Of a DNA stretch of 64,000 nucleotides, positions 1 through 9,601 are shown piece after piece (position 1 is the stretch's first letter; each line of letters opens with the position of its first letter). The stretch covers positions 496,001 through 560,000 of the forward strand of contig CAWGKQ010000008.1 in NCBI GenBank assembly GCA_963823245.1. The letters are read 5' to 3'. The notes beneath the pieces were generated by a model, which saw only the letters and a program-made list of their open reading frames with translations, had not been told where the DNA came from and did not search any database. Both the position numbers and the translations under genes were made by a program. The DNA is from JAWVFM01 sp963823245 (GTDB taxonomy: Bacteria; Actinomycetota; Thermoleophilia; Solirubrobacterales; 70-9).

Positions 1-74
1 TCCGTGTAGACGAGGAATGGATCCCCGCGGCGCCGGGCATCGGCGAGCTGCGGGGATTCCGGGTCGGCGCCCAT
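1..74 (-). CDS. N-terminus of an unrecognised protein (partial)
   Basis: An ATG on the minus strand, a few bases beyond the lysS stop, opens a reading frame that runs off the window edge (24 residues visible, containing GDPFLVYT). A purine-rich stretch that could serve as ribosome binding site lies across the end of lysS. The Pro-Phe-Leu-Val-Tyr segment resembles the beginning of some actinobacterial FHA-domain proteins, but this is only a resemblance. The position suggests it follows lysS in the same transcript. Confidence 0.4.
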   Translation of the reverse strand, partial: MGADPESPQLADARRRGDPFLVYT

Positions 75-81
75 CTTCGAG

Positions 82-1566
82 TCAGTCCCTCATCGCCGGA
101 AATAGGACCACCTCGCGGATGCTACGCGCGCCGGCGAGGAGGATGACGAGACGATCGATTCCGAGGCCGACGCCGCCCGTCGGCGGCATCCCGTGCTCCA
201 GGGCCTCGACGAACGCCTCGTCGTAGGGCTGCGCGTCCGCGTCGCCGCGGCGAAGCTCCTCGGCCTGCTGCTCGAAGCGGCGCCGCTGCTCGTCGGGGTC
301 GTTCAGCTCGGTGAACGAGTTCGCGATCTCGATCCCGCCGACAATCGCCTCCCACCGCTCGACGAGCCCGTCTTCGGAGCGGTGACGCTTCGCGAACGGC
401 GAGAGCTCCACCGGGTAGTCGCGCACGAAGGTCGGCTGGACGAGCGCGGGCTCCACGAGCTTGGAGAAGACGTCGTCGACGAGCTTGCCCCAGCCCTCCG
501 CTTTATCGGCCTCGCGGCCGAGCGCGCCGGCGAGCTCCTCCCGGGCCGGCCGCTCGGCGATGTCGAGGCCCGAGCGCTCCAGGATCGCCTCCCGCATCGA
601 CACGCGCCGCCACGGCGGGGCCAGGTCGATCTCCTGCCCGTCGCGCTCGACCTTCGTCGTGCCCAGGACCTTCTCGGCCACGGTGGAGACGAGCTCCTCG
701 GTGCGCTCGGCGGTGTCGTCGTAATCGGAGTAGGCCTCGTACCACTCGAGCATCGTGAACTCCGGGTTGTGCTTGGGCGAGATTCCCTCGTTGCGGAAGT
801 CCTTGCCCAGCTCGTAGACCCGCTCCAGGCCGCCGACGACGCAGCGTTTGAGGTAGAGCTCGGTGGCGATCCGCAGGTAGAGGTCGCGGTCGAGCGCGTT
901 GTGGTGCGTGGTGAACGGGCGCGCAAGCGCGCCGCCGTAGAGCGGCTGCAGAACCGGCGTCTCGACCTCGAGGAATCCTCGCTCGTCGAGCCAGCGGCGG
1001 ATCTCGGCGACGGCTCGGCTGCGAAGCTCGAACAGGCGTCGCGTCTCCGCGTTCGCCATCAGGTCGAGCTCGCGGTGGCGGTACCGCGTCTCGACGTCGG
1101 CGAGCCCATGAAACTTCTCGGGCGGAGGGCGAAGGCTCTTCGCGAGCAGGGTCCAGCCGGTGACGCGCAGCGACAGCTCGCCCCGCTTGGTCTTGAACGC
1201 CGTGCCGTCGACGCCGACGATGTCGCCGAGGTCGAGCTCGGTCAGGGTCTCGTGCTCCCTCTCCCCCACAACGTCGGCGCGGGAATGGAGCTGGATGACC
1301 CCGGAGCCGTCGGCGATGTCGAGGAAGGCGGCCTTGCCGTGCCCGCGCCGAGCCGTGATCCGCCCGGCAACCCGGTAGGCGTCGTCGGTCTCCTGGCCGG
1401 CCCGGAGGTCCTCGTGCGCGGCTCGAACGCCGGCGATCTCGGTCCGGCCCTCGAACGTATGAGGGAAGGGCTCGACCCCATCCGCGCGCAGGCCGTCGAG
1501 CTTCGCCCGCCGCTCGGCAATCAGGGCGTTCTCGGGGCGCTGCTCCCCGGTCGACTCCCCACTCAT
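82..1566 (-). CDS. lysS: Lysyl-tRNA synthetase, class II
   Basis: Charges tRNA-Lys with lysine in the cytoplasm. The 494 residues match the usual bacterial length. An N-terminal OB-fold anticodon-binding domain (about residues 40-150, VAGRITARRGHGKAAFLDI) is followed by the class II catalytic core. Motif 2 is visible as GKDFRNEGISPKHNPEF, and motif 3 as GGVGLGIDRL near the C-terminus. The frame is intact. It lies downstream of greA on the same strand, and a hairpin at 1627-1644 lies between them. The greA-lysS order is common in Actinobacteria. Confidence 0.97.
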   Translation of the reverse strand: MSGESTGEQRPENALIAERRAKLDGLRADGVEPFPHTFEGRTEIAGVRAAHEDLRAGQETDDAYRVAGRITARRGHGKAAFLDIADGSGVIQLHSRADVVGEREHETLTELDLGDIVGVDGTAFKTKRGELSLRVTGWTLLAKSLRPPPEKFHGLADVETRYRHRELDLMANAETRRLFELRSRAVAEIRRWLDERGFLEVETPVLQPLYGGALARPFTTHHNALDRDLYLRIATELYLKRCVVGGLERVYELGKDFRNEGISPKHNPEFTMLEWYEAYSDYDDTAERTEELVSTVAEKVLGTTKVERDGQEIDLAPPWRRVSMREAILERSGLDIAERPAREELAGALGREADKAEGWGKLVDDVFSKLVEPALVQPTFVRDYPVELSPFAKRHRSEDGLVERWEAIVGGIEIANSFTELNDPDEQRRRFEQQAEELRRGDADAQPYDEAFVEALEHGMPPTGGVGLGIDRLVILLAGARSIREVVLFPAMRD

Positions 1567-1626
1567 TGGCCGGAGGCTATGCGAGGAATCACTTGCGGGC
1601 GCCTTCGCCGCCCTTACATGCTGCTT

Positions 1627-1644
1627 GCGGAGCTAAAGCTCCGC
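1627..1644 (-). terminator. Hairpin between greA and lysS
   Basis: GCGGAGC and GCTCCGC form a perfect 7-bp stem around a 4-nt loop, 15 bases past the greA stop. There is no T-tract on the minus strand, so it may be an attenuator, an RNA-processing site or a Rho-type stop rather than an intrinsic terminator. A second palindrome (1652-1670, GAGGCCGCT and AGCGGCCTC arms) overlaps the greA stop codon. Confidence 0.45.
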
Positions 1645-1658
1645 ATAGACCGAGGCCG

Positions 1659-2160
1659 CTAAGCGGCCTCTATCTTCGTGATCTTGAGCTTCTTCTTCGG
1701 CCCGCGGGGCACGTCGACGCTGACGATCTCGCCCCGCTTGTGGCCGAGGAGGGCGCGGCCGATGGGCGACTCGTTGGAGAGCTTGCTCTCGGCGGGATCG
1801 GCCTCGGCCGAGCCGACGAGCCTGGAACTTCTTCGAGTCGCCGGACTTTTGGTCCTTCACATGAACGAGGGTGCCGACCGACACGACCTCGGTGTCGACC
1901 TCGGACTCGTCGATGACGGTCGCCCGCCGCACACGCTCCTCGAGCTGCGAGATCCGCTGCTCCAGGAGCGCCTGCTCGTTCTTCGCGTCGTCGTACTCGG
2001 AGTTCTCCGAGATGTCGCCGAACTCGCGAGCCTCTTTGATCCGGGCCGCCACTTCGCGCCGCTTCTCGGTCGTGAGGTATTCGACCTCCTGCTTCAGCTT
2101 GTCGAGCCCCGCCTGGGTGATCAGCGATTCACGCGCCACTTGGGAAAACCCTCTCTCCAT
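1659..2160 (-). CDS. greA: Transcription elongation factor GreA (frameshifted)
   Basis: Rescues backtracked RNA polymerase by stimulating transcript cleavage. The N-terminal coiled coil (LITQAGLDKLKQEVEYLT) carries the acidic tip EFGDISENSEYDDAK. The C-terminal FKBP-like half continues in another frame: after KKFQ the expected LVGSAEADPAESKLSNESP is read only if one extra base near 1820 (GCCTGG for GCTGG on the plus strand) is removed. The corrected protein is 166 residues, slightly longer than usual, and ends KKKLKITKIEAA. Because both halves are perfectly conserved in type, a sequencing indel is more likely than inactivation. Confidence 0.9.
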
Positions 2161-2257
2161 ACCTGCGCGGACCGGAGCCCGCTCTATCGAACAAAACGCC
2201 CGAAGCGCGGCGCTTTCGTGCGCACGCGGTCTCGGGCAGGCGGCGATTATAGCGATG

Positions 2258-2287
2258 GCCAAAACCCTGCCTGAAGATGCTTCAGGC
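2258..2287 (-). terminator. Intrinsic-type terminator overlapping the dus stop
   Basis: GCCTGAAG and CTTCAGGC form an 8-bp stem around a 3-nt loop at 2269-2287. On the minus strand it is followed by AGGGTTTTGG. The dus stop codon lies within the hairpin. This separates dus from greA, which starts about 100 bases further on. Confidence 0.6.
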
Positions 2288-3281
2288 AGCCAGGGCGACC
2301 GGCTCGCGTAGCGCGTGGAGCATGTCGCGCACGCGATCGAGATCCGGCGAGCGCTGGAAGGCGTCGGCCTCGGCGCCCCGCACACCCAGGCGCTCGAGGT
2401 AGTACGGGTAGAGCCTTCGCATGTTGCGCGACGCGCGCTCGTGAGCCCCAGTGCTCCTCGGCGCGGTCGAGCGTCCAGAGCACCTCGGCGACGATCTCGT
2501 CCGGCGCCGGCGCAGCCCGCCGGCGACCCAGCACCTCCTCGAAGACCCAGGGGTTCCCGAGCGCTCCGCGGGCGAGCATCACGGCGGCCGCCTGCGACCG
2601 CTCGTAGGCGGTCTCCGCGGCCTCGGCGTCGTGGAGGCCGCCCGAGAGAATGACCGGCGCGTCAAGCGTGCGGGCGAGGTCCGCCGTCAATGCGTAGTCC
2701 GGATCGCCCGAGTGGCGGGTGGAGGCAGAGCGGGGATGAAAGGCGACTGCGGCGACACCGGCTTCGCCGACGAGTCGGATGGCGAGGTCGAACCCCGAGC
2801 GATCGCCGGGTACGAGGCCGCTGCGCAGCTTTACGGTCACCGGGAGGCCCGGCGCGCCGGCCGCGCGGGCGAGCGCGACCGCGCGGTCGGGGTCCTTCAG
2901 GAGCGCGGCGCCCGCGCCCGTCTTGCACACCTTTGGAACCGGGCAGCCGAGGTTGATGTCGACGACGTCCGCGCCCGCCTCGGCGACGAGCCAGGCGGCC
3001 TCGCGCATCGCGTCGGGGTCGGGGCCGAAGAGCTGGACCGAAACGGGGTGCTCGTCGGGATGGATGCGCAGCATCTCCTCCGTCGTCCGCCGATTGCCGC
3101 GCGCCAGGGCGATGCTGGACACCATCTCCGAGACGGCCAGGCCCGCTCCATAGCGCCGCGCCTGGAGGCGCACGAACCAGTTGCCGATGCCGGCGAGCGG
3201 GGCCAGGAGGACGCGATTGGCGACGTCGACGTCGCCGATCGCGAAGGCGGATGTGAGCGGTGGCGGTGGCACGGGATTCAC
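2282..3281 (-). CDS. dus: tRNA-dihydrouridine synthase (frameshifted near the C-terminus)
   Basis: FMN-dependent reduction of uridines in the tRNA D-loop. The TIM-barrel features are clear: LAPLAGIGNWFVR at the start, INLGCPVPKVCKTGAGAAL with the Gly-Cys-Pro active-site segment, TVKLRSG, and GLHDAE. After EEHW the frame breaks at a run of four C (2446-2449, plus strand). Removing one base gives AHERASRNMRRLYPYYLERL, the expected helical tail, and a 332-residue protein. It sits between coaX and greA. Confidence 0.9.
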
Positions 3282-3385
3282 TTAGGGGGCGGGCTTGGGC
3301 GAAATCGCCGGCTCCGAGCGTTCGAGTGGGCGGCCGAACTCACCTCACCGCCCTCCCCTCGCTGATATCCGTCCGGTCCCCGCCG

Positions 3386-4171
3386 TCATTCGTTCATCTC
3401 CCATATAAGCCGCAAGCCCGTCAGGGTGAGCAGGTCGTCCACCTCTTCGACCGTCTCGCAGTAGGGGACTATCGCGTGAGCGTGGCCGCCGGTTGCGATG
3501 AACTCGACGTCGGTGCCGAGCTCGCGCCGGACCCGACGGGCGATCGCGTCGACCGCGCCCGCGAACCCGTAGACGATCCCGGACTGAAGGCTCGCCTGCG
3601 TCGAGCGGCCGATGACGCCCCCCGGCTCGCCGAGCGGCTCTCCAAGCTCGATCGGCGGCAGCTTTGCGGCTCGCTCCGCCAGCGCCTCCATCGAGATCGC
3701 GACGCCGGGACCGATGACCCCGCCCAGGTACTCGCCCTCGGCCGAGACGACGTCGAAGGTCACGGCGGTCCCAAAGTCGACCACGGCGCAGGCGTCGCCG
3801 AAGCGCGCGTAGGCGGCAACCGCGTTGACGAGCCGGTCCGCCCCCAGCTCCCGCGGGTTCTCGAGCTTGATCGGCATCCCGGTGCGCACGCCGGGGCCCA
3901 CCAGGAGGCAATCGACCTCCAGGTAGCGCTCGCTCATCGCCTGATAGCCGGGCGTCAGCTGCGGGACGACCGAGGAGACGATCGCCCCGTCGATGGCCTC
4001 GAACCCGGTTCCGCGGAGTGCCAGCAGCGCGGCGACCCGGGCCGCGATCTCGTCGGTCGTCGCTTCGGAGTCGGTGGCGACGCGCCAGTGCTCGACGAGG
4101 TCGCCCCCGTCGAAGACCCCGAGGTGCGTCTGGGTGTTGCCGACGTCGACCGCTAACAGCACGGCAGCCAT
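3386..4171 (-). CDS. coaX: Type III pantothenate kinase
   Basis: Phosphorylates pantothenate with ATP, the first step of coenzyme A synthesis. The ASKHA-fold phosphate loop DVGNTQTHLGVF is at the N-terminus, followed by NPRELGADRLVNAVAAY (substrate and dimer contacts) and VVDFGTAVTFDVV. At 261 residues the length is normal. The second ATG (4171) was chosen because MAAVLLAVDVGNT is the usual start; an ATG at 4180 would add three residues. In related genomes panC and panD often stand between folK and coaX; here only about 160 bases separate them and neither gene is present. Confidence 0.95.
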   Translation of the reverse strand: MAAVLLAVDVGNTQTHLGVFDGGDLVEHWRVATDSEATTDEIAARVAALLALRGTGFEAIDGAIVSSVVPQLTPGYQAMSERYLEVDCLLVGPGVRTGMPIKLENPRELGADRLVNAVAAYARFGDACAVVDFGTAVTFDVVSAEGEYLGGVIGPGVAISMEALAERAAKLPPIELGEPLGEPGGVIGRSTQASLQSGIVYGFAGAVDAIARRVRRELGTDVEFIATGGHAHAIVPYCETVEEVDDLLTLTGLRLIWEMNE

Positions 4172-4215
4172 TATCCGCATAGGGTTGCGGCATCGCCACG
4201 AGCCTGTGGCCGCTG

Positions 4216-4368
4216 ATGGCGGTGGCCGACCTGAAAGCTTTCATCGAGTCGCGGCCATGCGGCGAGCTGGCGATGCGCGTCGTACCGGACTATCCGGGCC
4301 GCGTGCCGCCGATCCTGCCGCCGCAGTGGCTCGGGCCGCTTAGAGAGACGACCCCGGCCGCCACCTGA
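4216..4368 (+). CDS. Possible 50-residue small protein
   Basis: Between coaX and folK an ATG frame on the plus strand encodes MAVADLKAFIESRPCGELAM followed by a Pro-rich tail. It overlaps the 3' end of folK convergently. The amino-acid composition looks protein-like, but no Shine-Dalgarno sequence is evident and no family is recognised. It may be a chance frame in GC-rich DNA or a remnant of a larger gene lost from the fol-coaX interval. Confidence 0.22.
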   Translation: MAVADLKAFIESRPCGELAMRVVPDYPGRVPPILPPQWLGPLRETTPAAT

Positions 4369-4867
4369 GCCGGCCGACTCTTCGTACGGCCCCCTCGCTG
4401 CCCAATCCCTCGAGCGCGGCCTGAAGCCTCGTTCCATCGGGCAGCGCCAGGTCCGGCTCCAGCTCCAGCAGCGGCGCCAGCACGAACCTACGGCTCGTCA
4501 CCTCGGGGTGCGGCAGGGTCAGCCGGTCGTGCTCGAGCTCGATGTCGCCGAGCAGGAGGAGGTCGACGTCCAAGGGCCGCGGTCCGTGCTTCGGCCCGCC
4601 GAACATGCGCCCGTGCTCGGCCTCGATCGCCTTGCAGCCATCGAGAAGGTCCAACGGCTCGAGATCGGTGGCCACTCGCACCGCCGCGTTCAGGAAGTCG
4701 GGCTGGTCGAGGATCTCGCCGACCGGTTCGGTCTCGTAGATCGAGGAAACCGCCAACACCTCGACCCCGTGCTCGCCGAGAAGGGACAAGGCGCCGCGCA
4801 GATGCCCCTCGCGGTCGCCGACGTTCGAACCGAGCCCGAGGAAGCCGATTCGGCGCTCCTCGCTCAT
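4340..4867 (-). CDS. folK: 2-amino-4-hydroxy-6-hydroxymethyldihydropteridine pyrophosphokinase
   Basis: Transfers pyrophosphate from ATP to 6-hydroxymethyl-dihydropterin, the step before FolP in folate synthesis. The signature GLGSNVGDREGHLRGAL, the metal-binding RPLDVDLLLLGD and PHPEVTSRRFVLAPLLE are all present in 175 residues. Its ATG overlaps the folB stop (ATGA type), so translation is probably coupled. Confidence 0.95.
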   Translation of the reverse strand: MSEERRIGFLGLGSNVGDREGHLRGALSLLGEHGVEVLAVSSIYETEPVGEILDQPDFLNAAVRVATDLEPLDLLDGCKAIEAEHGRMFGGPKHGPRPLDVDLLLLGDIELEHDRLTLPHPEVTSRRFVLAPLLELEPDLALPDGTRLQAALEGLGSEGAVRRVGRLRWRPGSSL

Positions 4868-5283
4868 TGCTCGTCCTCGTCGTCCTCCTCGACCTCGAAG
4901 GGCCGCTCGTGCACCACCTCCACCGCGACCTCCTCCAACGCCAGCGGCAGCGGCGGCTCCGGCTTCGACGCTCGCACCCGCACGACCTCGCAGCCGAACC
5001 GCTCGGCGAGTCGCTCGCCGATCACATGGGCGAGCCGCTCGAGGGTCCGGTAGCTCCGCTCGGTCGCGGCGAGGGAGATGATGTCGCAGGCCTCGGAGTA
5101 GTCGATCGTGTCCTCGAGGCGGTCGGTCAAGACGGCGTCGCACGAGGGGACGTCGAAGGAGACGTCGAGCAGCAGCCTCTGTCCGACCTCCTGCTCGGCG
5201 TCGGTTACGCCATGGTGGGTGTAGATCGAGAGCCCGCGGATCTCGACGTCGACCGAAGATTCCGAGACGGAGTCGTCCTCCAT
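4864..5283 (-). CDS. folB: Dihydroneopterin aldolase
   Basis: Cleaves dihydroneopterin to hydroxymethyl-dihydropterin and glycolaldehyde. Recognisable by IRGLSIYTHHGVTDAEQEVG (active-site Glu and His region), a central DYSEACDIISLA segment, and the conserved strand KPEPPLP. At 139 residues it is slightly longer than usual because of an acidic tail (EVEEDDEDEQ). Forms a coupled pair with folK. The gene upstream would be expected to be folP, but a SnoaL fragment and a TetR gene lie between. Confidence 0.93.
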   Translation of the reverse strand: MEDDSVSESSVDVEIRGLSIYTHHGVTDAEQEVGQRLLLDVSFDVPSCDAVLTDRLEDTIDYSEACDIISLAATERSYRTLERLAHVIGERLAERFGCEVVRVRASKPEPPLPLALEEVAVEVVHERPFEVEEDDEDEQ

Positions 5284-5287
5284 CGGC

Positions 5288-5629
5288 TCAACGTAGCCGA
5301 TCGGAGGGGGTGCTGCTCAGGCGGCGACGGGCTCCGCCCCCCGAGCGGGCGTGACCCCAGATGACGTAGCGGTTCTCGTAGACGAGCTCGCCCTCGGGGG
5401 AGCGCAGGAAGTCTGTGCCGCGAACGCAGATCGTCGTGCGCCATGGGAAGCCCTTCACCACGACCTCGTCGGGGAAGATCTGGAGCCCGGAGCGCGCGAA
5501 TCGCTCGAGCCATTGCGTCACGGCAGGCTTTCCGACGAACTCGCCGGACCACGAGCTGCGGCCCAGGAAGACGAGGCGGGAGTCCTCGCCGATGAGCCGC
5601 AGCTGCGGCCGCGGGTCGCCCGGCACCAT
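5288..5629 (-). pseudogene. SnoaL-like (NTF2 fold) protein, truncated at both ends
   Basis: The core LVFLGRSSWSGEFVGKPAV, the WLERF helix and VYENRYVIWGHAR are typical of SnoaL-like polyketide-cyclase-fold proteins. The usual N-terminal helix of about 20 residues is missing. The first ATG (5629) overlaps the divergent TetR start, and an alternative ATG at 5665 only adds TetR antisense sequence. After GHAR the sequence turns into Gly/Arg/Ser-rich text and stops 4 bases before folB, so the final strand and helix are also gone. Either a recombination remnant or a chimeric junction. Confidence 0.6.
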
Positions 5630-6230
5630 GCCTGCGGAAACGAAGGACCCGATCGTCGACGTCACCGCCGAGCTCTTTCGCCGGCAGGGCTACGTCGGCA
5701 CGGGCCTCAAGCAGATCGTCGCCGAGGCCAACGCGCCCTTTGGCTCCCTCTACCACTTCTTCCCCGGTGGCAAGACCGAGCTCGGCGAGAAGGTCATCCG
5801 CACCTCCGGCGCGATGTACATCGAGCTCTTCGCGACGATCGCGGGCGCGGCGCCCGACGTCGTCACCGCCATCGGCGACTTCTTCTCCGGCGCGGCCGAG
5901 ACCCTTCGCGAGACCGACTACGCCGACGCGTGCCCCATCGCCACCGTCGCGCTCGAGGTGGCGAGCACCGACGAGAGGCTGCGCACGGCTACGGCCGACG
6001 TCTTCGAGAGCTGGATGGACGCGGGCACCGCCTACTTCGTGACCGCCGGGATCGAGGAGGGGGCCGCGCGCGAGGTGTGCCTGGAGATGCTGATGCTGCT
6101 CGAGGGAGCCTTCCTCTTCAGCCGGGCGTGGAAGACGACCCGCCCACTCGAGGTGGCCGGTGCTGCAGCGGTCAGCGCGGTTCGTGAGGCGCTCGAAGGA
6201 TCGCCTCCGCGGTCACCATCGCGTCGCTGA
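5628..6230 (+). CDS. TetR/AcrR-family transcriptional regulator
   Basis: A 200-residue one-component repressor. The N-terminal HTH reads DPIVDVTAELFRRQGYVGTGLKQIVAEANAPFGSLYHFFPGGKTEL, the YxxF-K pattern typical of TetR proteins. The C-terminal ligand domain is compatible with the LmrA/YxaF-like group. It is the only plus-strand gene in the fol region. Its start overlaps that of the SnoaL fragment divergently, and its last 59 bases overlap folP convergently, as if inserted into a pre-existing operon. Ligand unknown. Confidence 0.85.
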   Translation: MPAETKDPIVDVTAELFRRQGYVGTGLKQIVAEANAPFGSLYHFFPGGKTELGEKVIRTSGAMYIELFATIAGAAPDVVTAIGDFFSGAAETLRETDYADACPIATVALEVASTDERLRTATADVFESWMDAGTAYFVTAGIEEGAAREVCLEMLMLLEGAFLFSRAWKTTRPLEVAGAAAVSAVREALEGSPPRSPSRR

Positions 6231-6972
6231 CCTCGGCCACGTCGTGGGCCCGCAGCACGTCGGCGCCCCCGGCGAGCGCCAGCACGTTCGCCGCGATCGT
6301 CCCGCCGAGCCGCTCGGTGACATCGCGGCCCGTGAGCCGGCCGATGAACCCCTTGCGCGAGGCGCCGATGACGAGCGGCCGCCCGAGCTCGCGGAGCTCG
6401 CCGAGGCGATGCAGGAGCTCGAGGTTGTGGAAGACGGTCTTGCCGAAGCCGATCCCTGGGTCGACCCAGATCCGCTCCTCGTCGATCCCCGCCGCGATCG
6501 CGGCCTCGACCCGCTCGGCGAGGAACGCCTTGACGTCGTCGACGACGTCGTCGTAGCGGGGGTCGTCCTGCATCGTCCGCGGCGTGCCGAGCATGTGCAT
6601 GAGCACGACTTCGCAGCCGCGCTCGGCGCACAGGCCGGCGAGATCGGAGTCGCCGCGCAACGCGGTCACATCGTTGACGATCGACGCCCCGGCCTCGAGC
6701 GCCGGCCCGGCGACCGCGGCCTTGGAGGTGTCGATGGAGACTCGGGCTCCGGCCCCCCCTTCGCCGGCCAGGGCAGCCACCACCGGCTCGACCCGCACCA
6801 GCTCCTCCTTCTCGCTGACCTCCTCGGCCCCGGGCCGCGTCGACTCCCCGCCGACGTCGAGGATGTCGGCGCCGGCGTCCGCGAGCTCGCGACCGTGCTC
6901 GATCGCCGCGCCGGGGTCGAGGTAGAGCCCGCCGTCGGAGAACGAGTCCGGCGTCACGTTGACGATCCCCAT
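6172..6972 (-). CDS. folP: Dihydropteroate synthase
   Basis: Condenses hydroxymethyl-dihydropterin pyrophosphate with p-aminobenzoate. Core motifs: GIVNVTPDSFSDGG at the very start, GGESTRPGA, SIDTSKAAVA, DPGIGFGKT, and GASRKGFIG. No ATG, GTG or TTG lies between the ftsH stop and this ATG in frame, so the protein begins directly at the first core strand, slightly shorter than usual at the N-terminus. Lies immediately downstream of ftsH. Confidence 0.95.
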   Translation of the reverse strand: MGIVNVTPDSFSDGGLYLDPGAAIEHGRELADAGADILDVGGESTRPGAEEVSEKEELVRVEPVVAALAGEGGAGARVSIDTSKAAVAGPALEAGASIVNDVTALRGDSDLAGLCAERGCEVVLMHMLGTPRTMQDDPRYDDVVDDVKAFLAERVEAAIAAGIDEERIWVDPGIGFGKTVFHNLELLHRLGELRELGRPLVIGASRKGFIGRLTGRDVTERLGGTIAANVLALAGGADVLRAHDVAEVSDAMVTAEAILRAPHEPR

Positions 6973-7004
6973 CAGGACCGCCGGGCCCGGATTCGGCAGG
7001 CCGG

Positions 7005-8951
<1,947 letters not shown>

Positions 8952-9043
8952 CTGCGGCTCTCAGCTCGGTTGGCTGCGGCATGCATCAATGGATTCGAGG
9001 CGTCCCGCAGGCTTGGATCAGCGTACCAGCCGACGCCCGGCGT

Positions 9044-9601
9044 CTATGCGGGCTCGGACCCGTCCGCAAGCGCTGCCACATAGGAGAGGTTCCTGTGGCG
9101 CTGGGCGTAATCGAGGCCGTATCCGACGGCGAAGCGGTTCGGGATCTCGAACCCGACGTAGCGGACGGGGAGGTCGACCCGCCGCCGCTCGGGCTTCGTG
9201 AGCAGCGCGCACACCTCGAGCGAGCGAGGATTGCGGGCCCTGAGGTTGCGCAGGAGGTAGTGGAGGGTGAGGCCGGAGTCGATGATGTCCTCCACGAGGA
9301 CCACGTCGCGGCCCTCGATCGAGGAGTCGAGGTCCTTGAGGATCCGCACCACGCCCGACGAGTCGGTGGCGGAGCCGTAGCTCGAGACGGCCATGAAGTC
9401 GATTTCGCACGGCACCGTGACCTCGCGCATCAGGTCCGCCATGAAGAGCACCGCGCCCTTCAGCACGCCGATCAGCACCAGGTCGCGGCCCTCGTAGTCC
9501 CGTGAGAGGTCGGCCCCGAGCTCCCTGACGCGGCGCTGCAGGTCATCCGACGCGACGAGAACCTCGCCGATCGCGGATGGCCCTTCCTCAGGCTCGGTCA
9601 T
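9044..9601 (-). CDS. hpt: Hypoxanthine phosphoribosyltransferase
   Basis: Purine salvage: hypoxanthine or guanine plus PRPP gives IMP or GMP. The PRPP-binding loop VVLVEDIIDSGLTL is intact, with LKGAVLFMADLMREV upstream and the C-terminal YVGFEIPNRFAVGYGLDYA characteristic of the family. 185 residues, standard length. Its ATG lies inside the tilS 3' end (14-base overlap), so the two are probably translationally coupled. Confidence 0.96.
   Translation of the reverse strand: MTEPEEGPSAIGEVLVASDDLQRRVRELGADLSRDYEGRDLVLIGVLKGAVLFMADLMREVTVPCEIDFMAVSSYGSATDSSGVVRILKDLDSSIEGRDVVLVEDIIDSGLTLHYLLRNLRARNPRSLEVCALLTKPERRRVDLPVRYVGFEIPNRFAVGYGLDYAQRHRNLSYVAALADGSEPA

Noticed and set aside
193..1662. 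489-codon plus-strand frame opposite lysS
   Set aside because: Shadow of an intact lysyl-tRNA synthetase.
1815..1830. Programmed frameshifting in greA
   Set aside because: No slippery heptamer or downstream stem, and the same type of single-base shift occurs in many unrelated genes of the window.
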